Shown here: piece by piece, positions 1 through 7,366 of the stretch | Layout: every line of letters begins with the position of its first letter | Position numbering within the stretch: the stretch's first letter is position 1 | Assembly (NCBI RefSeq): GCF_014656075.1 | Contig: NZ_BNBS01000027.1 | Span: 17,664 to 81,663 of the forward strand | Direction: 5' to 3' | Length of the DNA stretch: 64,000 nucleotides | DNA from: Streptomyces hydrogenans | GTDB taxonomy: Bacteria > Actinomycetota > Actinomycetes > Streptomycetales > Streptomycetaceae | Translations under genes and position numbers: made by a program | The notes under the pieces: generated by a model | What the model was told of the DNA's origin: nothing | What the model saw: the letters and a program-made list of their open reading frames with translations, nothing else | The model's database searches: none

Positions 1-1
1 G

Positions 2-739
2 AACGTCGTCACCGGCCTGTTCGGCGGGATGGGCGGCTGCGCGGTGATCGGCCAGACGATGATGAACGTGAAGGTGGCGGGCGCCAGGACCCGGCTCTCC
101 ACCTTCCTGTCGGGCGCGTTCCTGATGGGCCTGTGCGTGGCCCTCGGGCCGGTGGTCTCTCGGATCCCGATGGCCGCGCTGGTGGCGGTCATGGTCATCG
201 TGTCGGTGGCCGCCTTCGACTGGGAGTCGGTCGCCCCGCGCACCCTGCGGCGGGCCCCCGTCGGGGAGACCGTCGTCATGCTGGTCACGCTGGCGTGCGT
301 CCTGGTCTCCCACAACCTCGCCCTCGGCGTGATCATCGGCTCCCTCACCGCGACCCTCGTCTTCACCCGGCGGGTCGCCCGGCGGACGGTCGTCACCTCG
401 GTCACCGACCCCGACGGCACGACGGTCGTCCACCGGGTCTCGGGCGAGCTGTTCTTCGCCTCGGCGGAAGCCTTCGCCGACCGCTTCGATCCCGCCGGTG
501 ACCCGGACCGGGTGGTGATCGACCTGTCCGCCGCACGGGTCTCCGACGCGACCGCCGTCGCCGCGCTGGACTCCGTCGCGGCGGCGTACGCCCGGCACGG
601 CAAGACCGTCGAACTCACCGGACTCGACCCCGAGGGCGCCGCCCTGCGCGCCCGCCTCGGCGCCGCTCCGGCAGCCGTCCCGGCCCCCGCGGACGCCCCG
701 GACAGCACCCCCGAGCCCGCCTCCGCCTCCGTCGGCTAG
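2..739 (+). CDS. SulP family anion permease, C-terminal part (5' end outside window)
   Basis: This is the C-terminal part of a SulP (SLC26-like) inner-membrane anion permease. The frame is open from base 2, so the start lies upstream of the window. The first visible residues carry the SulP signature GLFGGMGGCAVIGQTMMN followed by an RLSTF stretch. Two or three hydrophobic segments follow (about residues 38-65 and 88-115 of the visible part). A cytoplasmic STAS domain covers roughly the last 120 residues, containing VHRVSGELFFASAEAF and VVIDLSAARVSDATAVAALD. The tail is rich in Ala and Pro. Substrates in the family are sulfate, bicarbonate or dicarboxylates; the visible part does not decide between them. 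The stop codon shares bases with the stop of the convergent MazG-like gene. A second, complete SulP gene lies at 21634-23325. Confidence 0.88.
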   Translation, partial: NVVTGLFGGMGGCAVIGQTMMNVKVAGARTRLSTFLSGAFLMGLCVALGPVVSRIPMAALVAVMVIVSVAAFDWESVAPRTLRRAPVGETVVMLVTLACVLVSHNLALGVIIGSLTATLVFTRRVARRTVVTSVTDPDGTTVVHRVSGELFFASAEAFADRFDPAGDPDRVVIDLSAARVSDATAVAALDSVAAAYARHGKTVELTGLDPEGAALRARLGAAPAAVPAPADAPDSTPEPASASVG

Positions 740-1074
740 GGAACCTCGGGCTCTTCGCCCGGCAGCGAGCGGGCCGCCACCCGGCGCAGGTGGCCGGCGA
801 AGACCTCGGGCGCGTCCGGGGTGAGGGTGCGCAGGGCGACCATCGCGGTGATGACGACGTCGCAGAGTTCGGCCTGGACGTCCTCCCAGCTGTGGCTGGT
901 GCCCTTGCGGGGGTTCTGCCCGGTGGCCCCGATCACCGCCTGCGCCGCCTCCCCGACCTCCTCGGAGAGCTTGAGGACCCGCAGCAGGACCTCCTGCCCC
1001 GGCGGTACCGCCTGATGGGCGGTGAGCCAGTCGTGGAGGCGGGTGACGGTGGTCCAGGTCTCTTCGTCGCTCAT
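736..1074 (-). CDS. MazG-like nucleotide pyrophosphohydrolase family protein
   Basis: A protein of 112 residues, the size of a single-domain all-alpha MazG-like hydrolase. The metal-binding helix is visible as LKLSEEVGEAAQAV (E-E-x-x-E) at about residues 33-46. A second acidic helix, VQAELCDVVITAMVALR (E-x-x-D), lies at about 68-84. Together they form the Mg2+ site used by this superfamily to cleave nucleoside triphosphates to the monophosphate and pyrophosphate. The gene is convergent with the SulP gene and their stop codons overlap. A GGGG run lies just before the ATG. House-cleaning of non-canonical nucleotides is an inference from the family; the substrate is unknown. Confidence 0.85.
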   Translation of the reverse strand: MSDEETWTTVTRLHDWLTAHQAVPPGQEVLLRVLKLSEEVGEAAQAVIGATGQNPRKGTSHSWEDVQAELCDVVITAMVALRTLTPDAPEVFAGHLRRVAARSLPGEEPEVP

Positions 1075-1126
1075 CCCCGCAGCCTGTCAGCTTCCCGGGG
1101 CGGACACGCGGGGCCGGGGACGCGTA

Positions 1127-1165
1127 CGGCTCCGGGGCCCGCGGCCGGGTGCGGCCCCGGAGCCG
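1127..1165 (-). terminator. Rho-independent-type hairpin after the VOC gene
   Basis: A perfect 13-bp inverted repeat, CGGCTCCGGGGCC (1127-1139) and GGCCCCGGAGCCG (1153-1165), with a 13-nt loop. It lies directly downstream of the leftward VOC gene and before mazG. It has no T-tract, as is usual for high-GC actinomycetes. Confidence 0.6.
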
Positions 1166-1200
1166 GAGGCCGTACGCGGCCGGCCACGGGCGCGGGAGGG

Positions 1201-1596
1201 CTAGGCGTCCTCGGCGGGGACGTCCTGGGGGTACCAGCGGAGCTCGACGGTGTTGCCGTCCGGGTCCTTCACGTAGACGGACTGCGCGGAGCCGCGGGCG
1301 CCCCAGCGCGGGACGGGCCCCTCGACGACGTCGAAGGCGCCGGAGCCTATGACCTCCTGCCAGTCGAGCGGGTCGACGACGAGACAGATGTGGTCCACGT
1401 TGGACTCGCCGCGGGGGCGGGAGAAGAGGTCGATGACGCTGCCCTCGTCGATGCGCACGGACGGGAACGGCACCTTTCCGGCCCGCCACTCCTCCACCCG
1501 CTCCGGCGCGAGGCCGAGGGGACCGGTGTAGAAGGCGAGGGACCGCTCGACGTCGGTGACGTTGAGGACGAGGTGGTCGAAGGCTTTCACGCGCAT
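1201..1596 (-). CDS. VOC (glyoxalase/dioxygenase fold) family protein
   Basis: A protein of 131 residues with one vicinal-oxygen-chelate module pair. It opens with FDHLVLNVTDVERSLAFYTGPLGL, and its second half runs from VDHICLVV to YVKDPDGNTVELRWYP. The metal-ligand positions look occupied: His in the first strand (FDHL), His in VDHI and Glu in TVELRW. Enzymes of this size include fosfomycin-resistance-like and glyoxalase-like proteins, and the substrate cannot be read from sequence. The ATG at 1596 is preceded by GGGAG at a good distance. Upstream in-frame sequence is low-complexity and is not included. The gene diverges from the ABC exporter genes at 1932. Confidence 0.85.
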   Translation of the reverse strand: MRVKAFDHLVLNVTDVERSLAFYTGPLGLAPERVEEWRAGKVPFPSVRIDEGSVIDLFSRPRGESNVDHICLVVDPLDWQEVIGSGAFDVVEGPVPRWGARGSAQSVYVKDPDGNTVELRWYPQDVPAEDA

Positions 1597-1931
1597 GCGC
1601 TGTCTCCCGTTGTTCCGTTCGATGGTGCCGGTCGAACGGGGGCGGTGAGCCGCGACGTCCGGCCGCTCCCGCCCGCCGGACCTCCATGCGCGCGTGCGCG
1701 CCCGTGACCGGCCCGCACCTCCCCCGTGCAGGTAGTGCCTATCACGGCGGACCGCCCGCCACCCACCGGTTTCCGGCGGGTCGTCAGGTCGCGCGCCGGG
1801 TCCGGCGGTCACCTGGTGGGCCGGGGGTGGGGAAAACCCCCGTAATGATCCACCTGCCGCCGTCATGGTCCCTGACCTGCCCGTTTCCGTAGGTTCGAAG
1901 GGAACCACCCAGGTACGAGAGCGGAGACACC
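1597..1931. other. Divergent intergenic region
   Basis: A 335-base gap between the leftward VOC gene and the rightward ABC exporter genes. It contains no convincing coding frame. A short inverted repeat, GGTTC-gaagg-GAACC at 1892-1906, follows a TAGGTT at 1890-1895 that could be a -10 box; no good -35 box sits at the right distance. A GAGCGGAGAC run just before 1932 is the ribosome binding site of the ABC gene. Confidence 0.4.
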
Positions 1932-2815
1932 ATGCGCCTGCGACGCGGCGGCACGCGACGCGACCACGACCACGGACGGCCGGCGGACGCCCATCCGGCG
2001 CCGCCCTGGCGCCCCGCCGGACACCCGGTCGGGCACCCGGTCGGACACCCGGTCGGGCACCCGTCGGGGTACGCCGTGGAGCTCGGCGGCGTGCGGCGCC
2101 AGTACGGCCGGGGCGGCTCCGCCGTCCATGCGCTGCGGGGGCTCGACCTGGCCCTCCCGCACGGCAGCTTCACGGCCGTGATGGGGCCGTCCGGATCGGG
2201 CAAGTCGACCTTCCTCCAGTGCGCGGCGGGGCTCGACCGGCCGACCTCGGGCTCGGTCCGGCTCGGCGGCACCGAGATCACCGGGCTGAGCGAGAACCGG
2301 CTGACCGAGCTGCGCCGCAGCCGGCTCGGCTTCGTCTTCCAGGCGTTCAACCTGCTCCCCTCGCTCACCGTCGAGCAGAACGTGCTGCTGCCGATGCGGC
2401 TGGCCGGGCAGCGGCCCGACCGGCGGCGGGCCGCCGACCTGCTGGCCCGGGTCGGCCTCGACGGCAAGGCCGGGCGCCGGCCCTCGGAGCTGTCCGGCGG
2501 CCAGCGCTCGTCACCCGGCCCGACGTCGTCTTCGCCGACGAGCCGACCGGCGCGCTCGACACGACGACGGCGGCCGAGGTGCTCGCGCTGCTCCGCGACG
2601 CGGTGGACACGCTGGGCGCGACGGTCGTCATGGTCACCCACGACCCGGTCGCGGCGGCCTGGGCGGACCGGGTCCTGTTCCTCGCGGACGGGTCGATCGC
2701 CGACACCCTGGACCGGTCGGCTCCGGACCGGATCGCGGCCCGGATGGCGGCGCTCACGGCCCCGGCGGCCCCCGCCGGGTTCGCCGGTGCGGCCGGCACG
2801 GCGGTGGCGCGCTGA
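1932..2815 (+). pseudogene. ABC transporter ATPase (MacB/LolD type), frameshifted by an internal deletion
   Basis: This is the ATP-binding subunit of a MacB/FtsX-type exporter, read in two frames. The first frame (from ATG 1932) has an unusual N-terminus with HPVG repeats, Walker A GPSGSGKST, the Q-loop FVFQAFNLLPSLTVEQN and the start of the signature LSGGQ (Gln codon 2502-2504). The frame then breaks. The second frame resumes at LVTRPDVVFADEPTGALD (Walker B, D-loop) and continues through VMVTHDPVAAAWADRVLFLADG (H-loop) to the TGA at 2813-2815. Family members have about nine residues (xQRVAIARA) between LSGGQ and this Leu. Here only two bases remain, so about 25 bp are missing. The missing part is essential for ATP hydrolysis, so the gene is probably dead unless the deletion is an assembly artefact. 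Its stop overlaps the ATG of the permease (TGATG). Confidence 0.8.
2021..2068 (+). repeat. 12-nt in-frame tandem repeat encoding HPVG
   Basis: Four copies of a 12-nt unit, alternating ACACCCGGTCGG and GCACCCGGTCGG, with the last copy degenerate. They encode HPVG three times and then HPSG in the N-terminal extension of the ABC ATPase, ahead of the nucleotide-binding domain. Confidence 0.85.
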
Positions 2816-5328
2816 TGTCCTTCCGCACCCACCCCGCCCCCGCACCCGCCCGCCGGTCCTTCCGGCCGAACGGGCTCGCCCGCGCGGCCGTGCGGTTCAA
2901 GCCGTCCTCCTTCGTCGGCACCTTCGTCGCGCTGCTCCTCGCGGCCGCCGTCGTCTCCGGCTGCGGACTCCTCCTCCAGACCGGTGCGACCGCCTCCCTG
3001 CCGGCCGCGCGGTACGCGGGCGTGCCCGTGGTCGCGGCCGCCGACCAGGAGGTCCACATGACGGTGGACCTGGGCGACGAGCGCGACGAGGCCTCCTCCC
3101 CGGTGCCGGACCGGGCGCGGCTGGACGCCGCTCTGGCCGGGAAGGCGGCGGGGGTCCCGGGCGTGGCCCGGGCGGTCGCCGACGTCGCCTTCCCGGTGCG
3201 GATCCTCACGCCCGGCGGCGGCGCCTCATCGCCGCTCACCGCCTCCGGCTGGGGCTCGACGTCCTTCACCGGCGCCGGCCTGACCTCCGGGCGCGCCCCG
3301 GGGGCCGGCGAGGCTGTGATCGGGACGGGTACGCACGCGGGTGCGGGCCCGGCCGACGGCTCCGGCGTCGGTGTGGGCGAGCGGGTCGTGCTGCGCACAC
3401 CGGGCGGGGAGCGGGAGTTCACCGTGTCCGGGACGTCCGGGACCCCCGGGGTGTGGTTCTCGGACGCAGGGGCGCTCGCCGTCTCCGGTCACCCGGGGAA
3501 GGCCGACGCCATCGCCGTCCTCCCCCGGGAGGGCGCGGACGCGGGCGCGGTCGCGGACCGGGTGGCGGCCGCGCTCGACGGTCGCGCGCGGGTGCTCACC
3601 GGGGACGACCGGGCCCTCGCGGAGGGCACGGCGGTGCCGGCCGCGCGGGAGCTCCTGATGGGGCTGGGCGGGTCGTTCGGCGGCGTCGCGACGATGGTCG
3701 CGGTCTTCACGGCGGCGGGGACGGTCGCGCTGTCGGTGGGGCAGCGGAGCCGTGAGTTCGCGCTGCTCCGGGCGATCGGGGCGACGCCCCGGCAGCTGAG
3801 GCGGTCGATCGCGACCGAGGCGCTGCTGGTGGCCCCGCTCGCCGGGGTGCTCGGCTGCCTGCCCGGGACGGCCCTGGCCGTCTGGTGGTTCGGGCAGCTG
3901 CGGGCGAAGGGGGCGGTGCCGGAGGGCCTCGCCCTGGACCGGGGCGTGCTGCCGTACGGGGTGGCGGTGGCCGCCGTGGTGGTGACCGCGCTGCTGGGCG
4001 GGCTGCTCGCGGCGCGCCGGCCCTCGCGGACCGAGCCGGGCCGGGCCCTGGCCGAGGCCCAGGTGGAGCGGGCCGCGGTGGGTCGGGTGCGGACCCCGCT
4101 GGGGATCGCCGCGCTGGTCGGCGGCACGGTCTTCGCGGGGGTGTCGGCGGGGCTGTCCGGCGACGCCGCGGCGAACACGGCCCTCGGCGTCGTGATGCTG
4201 TACATGCTGGCGGTCGCCCTGCTCGGGCCGGTCGTGGCCCGGGTCTGCGCGGGGCTCGCGGGGACGGTGCTGGGGCGCTCGGGCGCCTCCGGTCACCTGG
4301 CCGCCGCCAACTCCCGCACGAACGCCCGGCGGCTGGCCTCCGCGATCACCCCGATCGTGCTGGCGACCGCCTTCGTCTCCACCCTGCTCTTCCTGCACAC
4401 GAGCACGGACCGGGCCGCCGAGCACCAGCGGCGGGCGGCGGTGACCGCGGACCACGTCGTGGCGGACCCGGCCGGCCTGCCGGGCGACGCGGCGGAGCGC
4501 GCGGCCCGGGAGCCGGGCGTGAGGGCCGCCGTGACGGTGCTGCGGACCTCCGTCCTCGTCCCGTCCGACGTCCAGTTCGCCCCGGCCTCCGCACAGGCCG
4601 TCTCCGCCGATCCGTCACCGGTGCAGGACCTCGGCGTGCGGACGGGCGCGCTCGCGGACCTGCGGCCCGGCACGGTGGCCGTGGACCAGCGGCTCGCCGA
4701 CTCGGCCGGCGTGCGGACGGGCGAGCGGCTGACCCTGCGGATGCCGGACGGCGGCGAGGCGAAGCCGCTGGTCGTGGCGACGTACGCGCGGGGCCTCGGC
4801 GTCGCGGAGGTGACGCTGCCGCAGTCCGACCTGACGGGCCGGGTGACCTCTCCGTACCCGACCGAGCTGCTGGTCCGGGGCGGTACGGCCGAGGGCCTGG
4901 CCGCGCTGGGCGCGGTCACGGGCCCCGACGGCGCCGCGGCCGCGCACGCTCCGGAGCGCGAGCTGAGCGCCTGGGCGAACCGCACGATGGCCGCGGTCCT
5001 CGGCGGCTTCGCGGCCGTCGCCGCCGCCAACACGCTGGTGATGACCGTCCTCCACCGGCGCCGCGAGCTGGGCACCCTGCGGCTGATCGGCACCACCCGC
5101 CGTCAGGTGCTGCGCATGATCCGCCTGGAGGCCCTGCTGGTCGCCGTCGGCGGCCTGGTGCTGGGCTCGGCGATCGCGCTGGCGACCCTGGTGCCGATGA
5201 CGAACGGCCTCACCGGCGAGGCGCCCCACGTCCCGCCGCTGCTGTACGGCTCCCTCGCCGCGGGAGTCGTGGCCCTGGGGCTCGTCTCCACCGCGCTCCC
5301 GGCCCGGGCGGCGCTGCGGCACCGGTGA
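2815..5328 (+). CDS. FtsX/MacB-type ABC transporter permease
   Basis: A protein of 837 residues with the layout of a duplicated FtsX permease: an N-terminal membrane segment (about residues 37-56), a large extracytoplasmic domain, then a three-helix FtsX core (about 285-400). A second membrane segment, a second extracytoplasmic domain and a C-terminal FtsX core (about 725-835) follow. Typical FtsX phrases are seen in both halves: SVGQRSREFALLRAIGATPRQLRR and VLHRRRELGTLRLIGTTRRQVLRM each lie just after a helix. The ATG overlaps the stop of the ATPase gene, so the two were co-translated. Such systems export lipids or peptides or act in envelope stress. With the ATPase broken, this permease is either inactive or served by another ATPase. 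Confidence 0.9.
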   Translation: MSFRTHPAPAPARRSFRPNGLARAAVRFKPSSFVGTFVALLLAAAVVSGCGLLLQTGATASLPAARYAGVPVVAAADQEVHMTVDLGDERDEASSPVPDRARLDAALAGKAAGVPGVARAVADVAFPVRILTPGGGASSPLTASGWGSTSFTGAGLTSGRAPGAGEAVIGTGTHAGAGPADGSGVGVGERVVLRTPGGEREFTVSGTSGTPGVWFSDAGALAVSGHPGKADAIAVLPREGADAGAVADRVAAALDGRARVLTGDDRALAEGTAVPAARELLMGLGGSFGGVATMVAVFTAAGTVALSVGQRSREFALLRAIGATPRQLRRSIATEALLVAPLAGVLGCLPGTALAVWWFGQLRAKGAVPEGLALDRGVLPYGVAVAAVVVTALLGGLLAARRPSRTEPGRALAEAQVERAAVGRVRTPLGIAALVGGTVFAGVSAGLSGDAAANTALGVVMLYMLAVALLGPVVARVCAGLAGTVLGRSGASGHLAAANSRTNARRLASAITPIVLATAFVSTLLFLHTSTDRAAEHQRRAAVTADHVVADPAGLPGDAAERAAREPGVRAAVTVLRTSVLVPSDVQFAPASAQAVSADPSPVQDLGVRTGALADLRPGTVAVDQRLADSAGVRTGERLTLRMPDGGEAKPLVVATYARGLGVAEVTLPQSDLTGRVTSPYPTELLVRGGTAEGLAALGAVTGPDGAAAAHAPERELSAWANRTMAAVLGGFAAVAAANTLVMTVLHRRRELGTLRLIGTTRRQVLRMIRLEALLVAVGGLVLGSAIALATLVPMTNGLTGEAPHVPPLLYGSLAAGVVALGLVSTALPARAALRHR

Positions 5329-5333
5329 TCCTT

Positions 5334-5367
5334 CCGGCCGGTCCGCCCCGGTGGGCGGACCGGCCGG
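5334..5367 (+). terminator. Strong hairpin terminator after the permease
   Basis: A perfect 15-bp stem, CCGGCCGGTCCGCCC (5334-5348) with GGGCGGACCGGCCGG (5353-5367) and a CGGT loop, starting five bases after the permease stop. No T-tract. The 3' arm runs into the 7-nt repeat array. Confidence 0.75.
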
Positions 5368-5469
5368 TGGTCGGTGGTCGGTGGTCGGTGGTCGGTGGTC
5401 GGTGGTCGACGGTCGGTGGTCGGTGGTCGGTGGTCGGTGGTCGGTGGTCGGTGGTCGGTGGTCGACGGT
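5365..5469 (+). repeat. 7-nt tandem array with an 8-unit higher-order period
   Basis: Fifteen exact 7-nt units lie in phase. Thirteen are CGGTGGT; units 7 (5407-5413) and 15 (5463-5469) are CGACGGT. The variant spacing suggests duplication of an 8-unit (56-nt) block. Because 7 is not a multiple of 3, the array stays open in every frame and creates false coding signals. Confidence 0.95.
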
Positions 5470-5589
5470 CGGGCGGTCGACGATGGCCGGTGTCCGGTCG
5501 CCGGCTGGTGCTGGTCGCCAGTCGTCACCATCCGCCATCCGGCCTCCCCCTCGCCCCCGGGCACACATGCCTCAGGAAGGGGCAATCCG

Positions 5590-5603
5590 TGGGAGCGCTC
5601 CCG
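5590..5603. promoter_or_regulatory. CebR-like LacI-family operator
   Basis: TGGGAGCGCTCCCG matches 13 of 14 positions of the known actinomycete cellulose-regulator box TGGGAGCGCTCCCA. The 12-bp core GGGAGCGCTCCC (5591-5602) is a perfect palindrome. It lies about 40 bp upstream of the -35 box of the lyase promoter. Confidence 0.55.
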
Positions 5604-5644
5604 CACCTGCCGCGGGTCCATGGATTCCAGCCACGTCCGAAGTC

Positions 5645-5674
5645 TTGTCAGGTACGCGATCGCCCGCCTATCGT
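5645..5674 (+). promoter_or_regulatory. Promoter of the PL1 pectate lyase
   Basis: A -35 box TTGTCA (5645-5650), an 18-nt spacer and a -10 box TATCGT (5669-5674), close to the housekeeping sigma consensus of Streptomyces. The operator palindrome at 5683-5696 would fall just downstream of the start of transcription. Confidence 0.6.
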
Positions 5675-5682
5675 CACCCGCC

Positions 5683-5696
5683 AGAAAGCGCTTTCT
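5683..5696. promoter_or_regulatory. Pectinase operator palindrome, copy 1
   Basis: A perfect 14-bp palindrome, AGAAAGCGCTTTCT, of LacI-family type (central CG). It is placed right after the -10 box, as expected for a repressor site. The same 14-mer lies after the promoter of the PL9 lyase at 38739-38752. Confidence 0.7.
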
Positions 5697-5784
5697 AGCG
5701 CTTCGGCCCAGGGACGGGACTCACGACGACACGTCACGCGCCGGCACGCCGCCGGCGCGGACGCCAACGAAAGGGCAGGCGAGC

Positions 5785-7362
5785 ATGGGACGACGCTCCC
5801 CCTCCACGCGACTCCAGGCGGCCCTGGCCGCCCTGGCGGTCGCGGCCGCCACCGGCGTGATCCTGACCATCCCGGAGGCATCGGCCGCGGTGGCCGCCGG
5901 CGCCACCGGCTACGCGAGCCAGAACGGCGGCACCACCGGCGGCGCGGGCGGCCAGACCGTCCGGGCGACCACCGGCACCCAGATCCACGCGGCCCTCTGC
6001 GGGCGCGCCTCCAGCAGCACCCCGATCACCATCCAGGTCGAGGGCACGATCAACCACGCCAACACCGCCAAGGTGTCCGGGACCAGCTGCAACACCGCAG
6101 CCGGGGTCATCGAGCTCAAGCAGATCAGCAACGTGACGCTCGTCGGCGTCGGCGCGGGCGCGGTCTTCGACCAGGTCGGCATCCACATCCGCGAGTCGAG
6201 CAACATCATCATCCAGAACGTCACCGTCAAGAACGTCAAGAAGTCCGGCTCGCCCACCTCCAACGGCGGCGACGCCATCGGCATGGAGAGCGACGTCCGC
6301 AACGTCTGGGTGGACCACAGCACCCTGGAGGCGTCCGGCGGCGAGTCCGAGGGCTTCGACGGCCTGTTCGACATGAAGGACAACACGCAGTACGTGACGC
6401 TCTCCTACAGCGTGCTGCGCAACTCCGGCCGCGGCGGCCTGGTCGGCTCCAGCGAGACCGAACTGAGCAACGGCTTCATCACCTACCACCACAACCTGTA
6501 CGAGAACATCGACTCGCGCGCCCCGCTGCTGCGCGGCGGCACCGCCCACATGTACGACAACCACTACCGGCAGCTGAACGAGTCGGGCATCAACTCCCGC
6601 GCCGGCGCCCACGCCAAGGTGGAGAACAACTACTTCGAGGACTCCAAGGACGTCCTCGGCACCTTCTACACGGACGCGGCCGGCTACTGGCAGGTCGCCG
6701 GCAACGTCTTCGACAACGTGACCTGGTCCCCCAAGGGCACCGACTACAACCCCGCCGGCCCGAACCCGACCTCCAACGCCACCGTGTCGGTGCCGTACGC
6801 CTACACCCTGGACAGCGCCTCCTGCGTCCCGGACGTGGTCGCGCGGACGGCCGGCGCGGGCAAGGGCCTGCTGGTCTCGGACGGCTCCTGCACCCCGCAG
6901 TCGCCGAGCCCGACGCCCACCGCGACCGCGTCCCCGACCCCGACGGCCACGGCCAGCCCGACGCCCACGCCGACGGCCACGGCCACCACCGCCCCGCCGT
7001 CGGGCACCAACCTCAGCATCGGCGCCGGTTCGGACGGCTCCAGCAAGGCCGACGGCACGAGCTACGGCAACGTCCGTGACGGCAACCTCTCCACCTACTG
7101 GTCGCCCGCCGGCACGACCGGCTCGGTCTCGGTCAAGTGGGGCTCCCCGACGACGATCTCGTCGGTCCGCGTCCGCGAGGCCGCCGGGGCGGGCACCGTC
7201 ACCGGCTGGCGCCTCCTGAACGGCGACACCGGAGCCGTCCTCGCCACCGGCGGCGCGGCCGGCACGGTCACCTTCCCGGCGACCGCGCTGAGCAAGGTCA
7301 CCTTCGAGATCACGGGCGCCACCGGCACCCCGCGCGTCGCCGAGTTCGAGACGTACGCGTAA
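5785..7362 (+). CDS. Secreted pectate lyase, PL1 family, with C-terminal carbohydrate-binding domain
   Basis: A secreted enzyme of 525 residues that should cleave polygalacturonate by beta-elimination. It has a Sec signal peptide ending near SASA (about residues 1-37). A right-handed beta-helix PL1 domain (about 38-375) shows WVDHSTLEAS, GLFDMKDNTQYVTLSYSVL and the active-site region SRAPLLR. A Thr/Pro-rich linker (TPTATASPTPTPTATA) follows, and then an F5/8-type-C-like domain of about 115 residues starting at TNLSIGAGSDGSS. ATG 5785 is chosen because it begins the signal peptide and has GAAAGGG upstream. The promoter carries two different LacI-type operators. The gene ends 4 bases before the end of the convergent arcA. 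Confidence 0.92.
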   Translation: MGRRSPSTRLQAALAALAVAAATGVILTIPEASAAVAAGATGYASQNGGTTGGAGGQTVRATTGTQIHAALCGRASSSTPITIQVEGTINHANTAKVSGTSCNTAAGVIELKQISNVTLVGVGAGAVFDQVGIHIRESSNIIIQNVTVKNVKKSGSPTSNGGDAIGMESDVRNVWVDHSTLEASGGESEGFDGLFDMKDNTQYVTLSYSVLRNSGRGGLVGSSETELSNGFITYHHNLYENIDSRAPLLRGGTAHMYDNHYRQLNESGINSRAGAHAKVENNYFEDSKDVLGTFYTDAAGYWQVAGNVFDNVTWSPKGTDYNPAGPNPTSNATVSVPYAYTLDSASCVPDVVARTAGAGKGLLVSDGSCTPQSPSPTPTATASPTPTATASPTPTPTATATTAPPSGTNLSIGAGSDGSSKADGTSYGNVRDGNLSTYWSPAGTTGSVSVKWGSPTTISSVRVREAAGAGTVTGWRLLNGDTGAVLATGGAAGTVTFPATALSKVTFEITGATGTPRVAEFETYA

Positions 7363-7366
7363 GGGT

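Larger units (their letters stand above)
5470..5784 (+). promoter_or_regulatory. Upstream region of the PL1 pectate lyase
   Basis: A non-coding gap between the repeat array and the lyase ATG. It holds a CebR-like box, a promoter and a second palindrome (separate entries). A GAAAGGGCAGG ribosome binding site lies before the ATG at 5785. I see no gene here. Confidence 0.6.

Noticed and set aside
5365..5469. CRISPR array
   Set aside because: Units are contiguous 7-mers with no unique spacers, and no cas gene is in the window.
3885..7079. Very long open frame overlapping the permease, repeat array and pectate lyase in another phase
   Set aside because: It is an Arg/Gly/Pro/Ala-rich shadow frame typical of high-GC DNA, with no ribosome binding site. 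The 7-nt array keeps every frame open across the gap.
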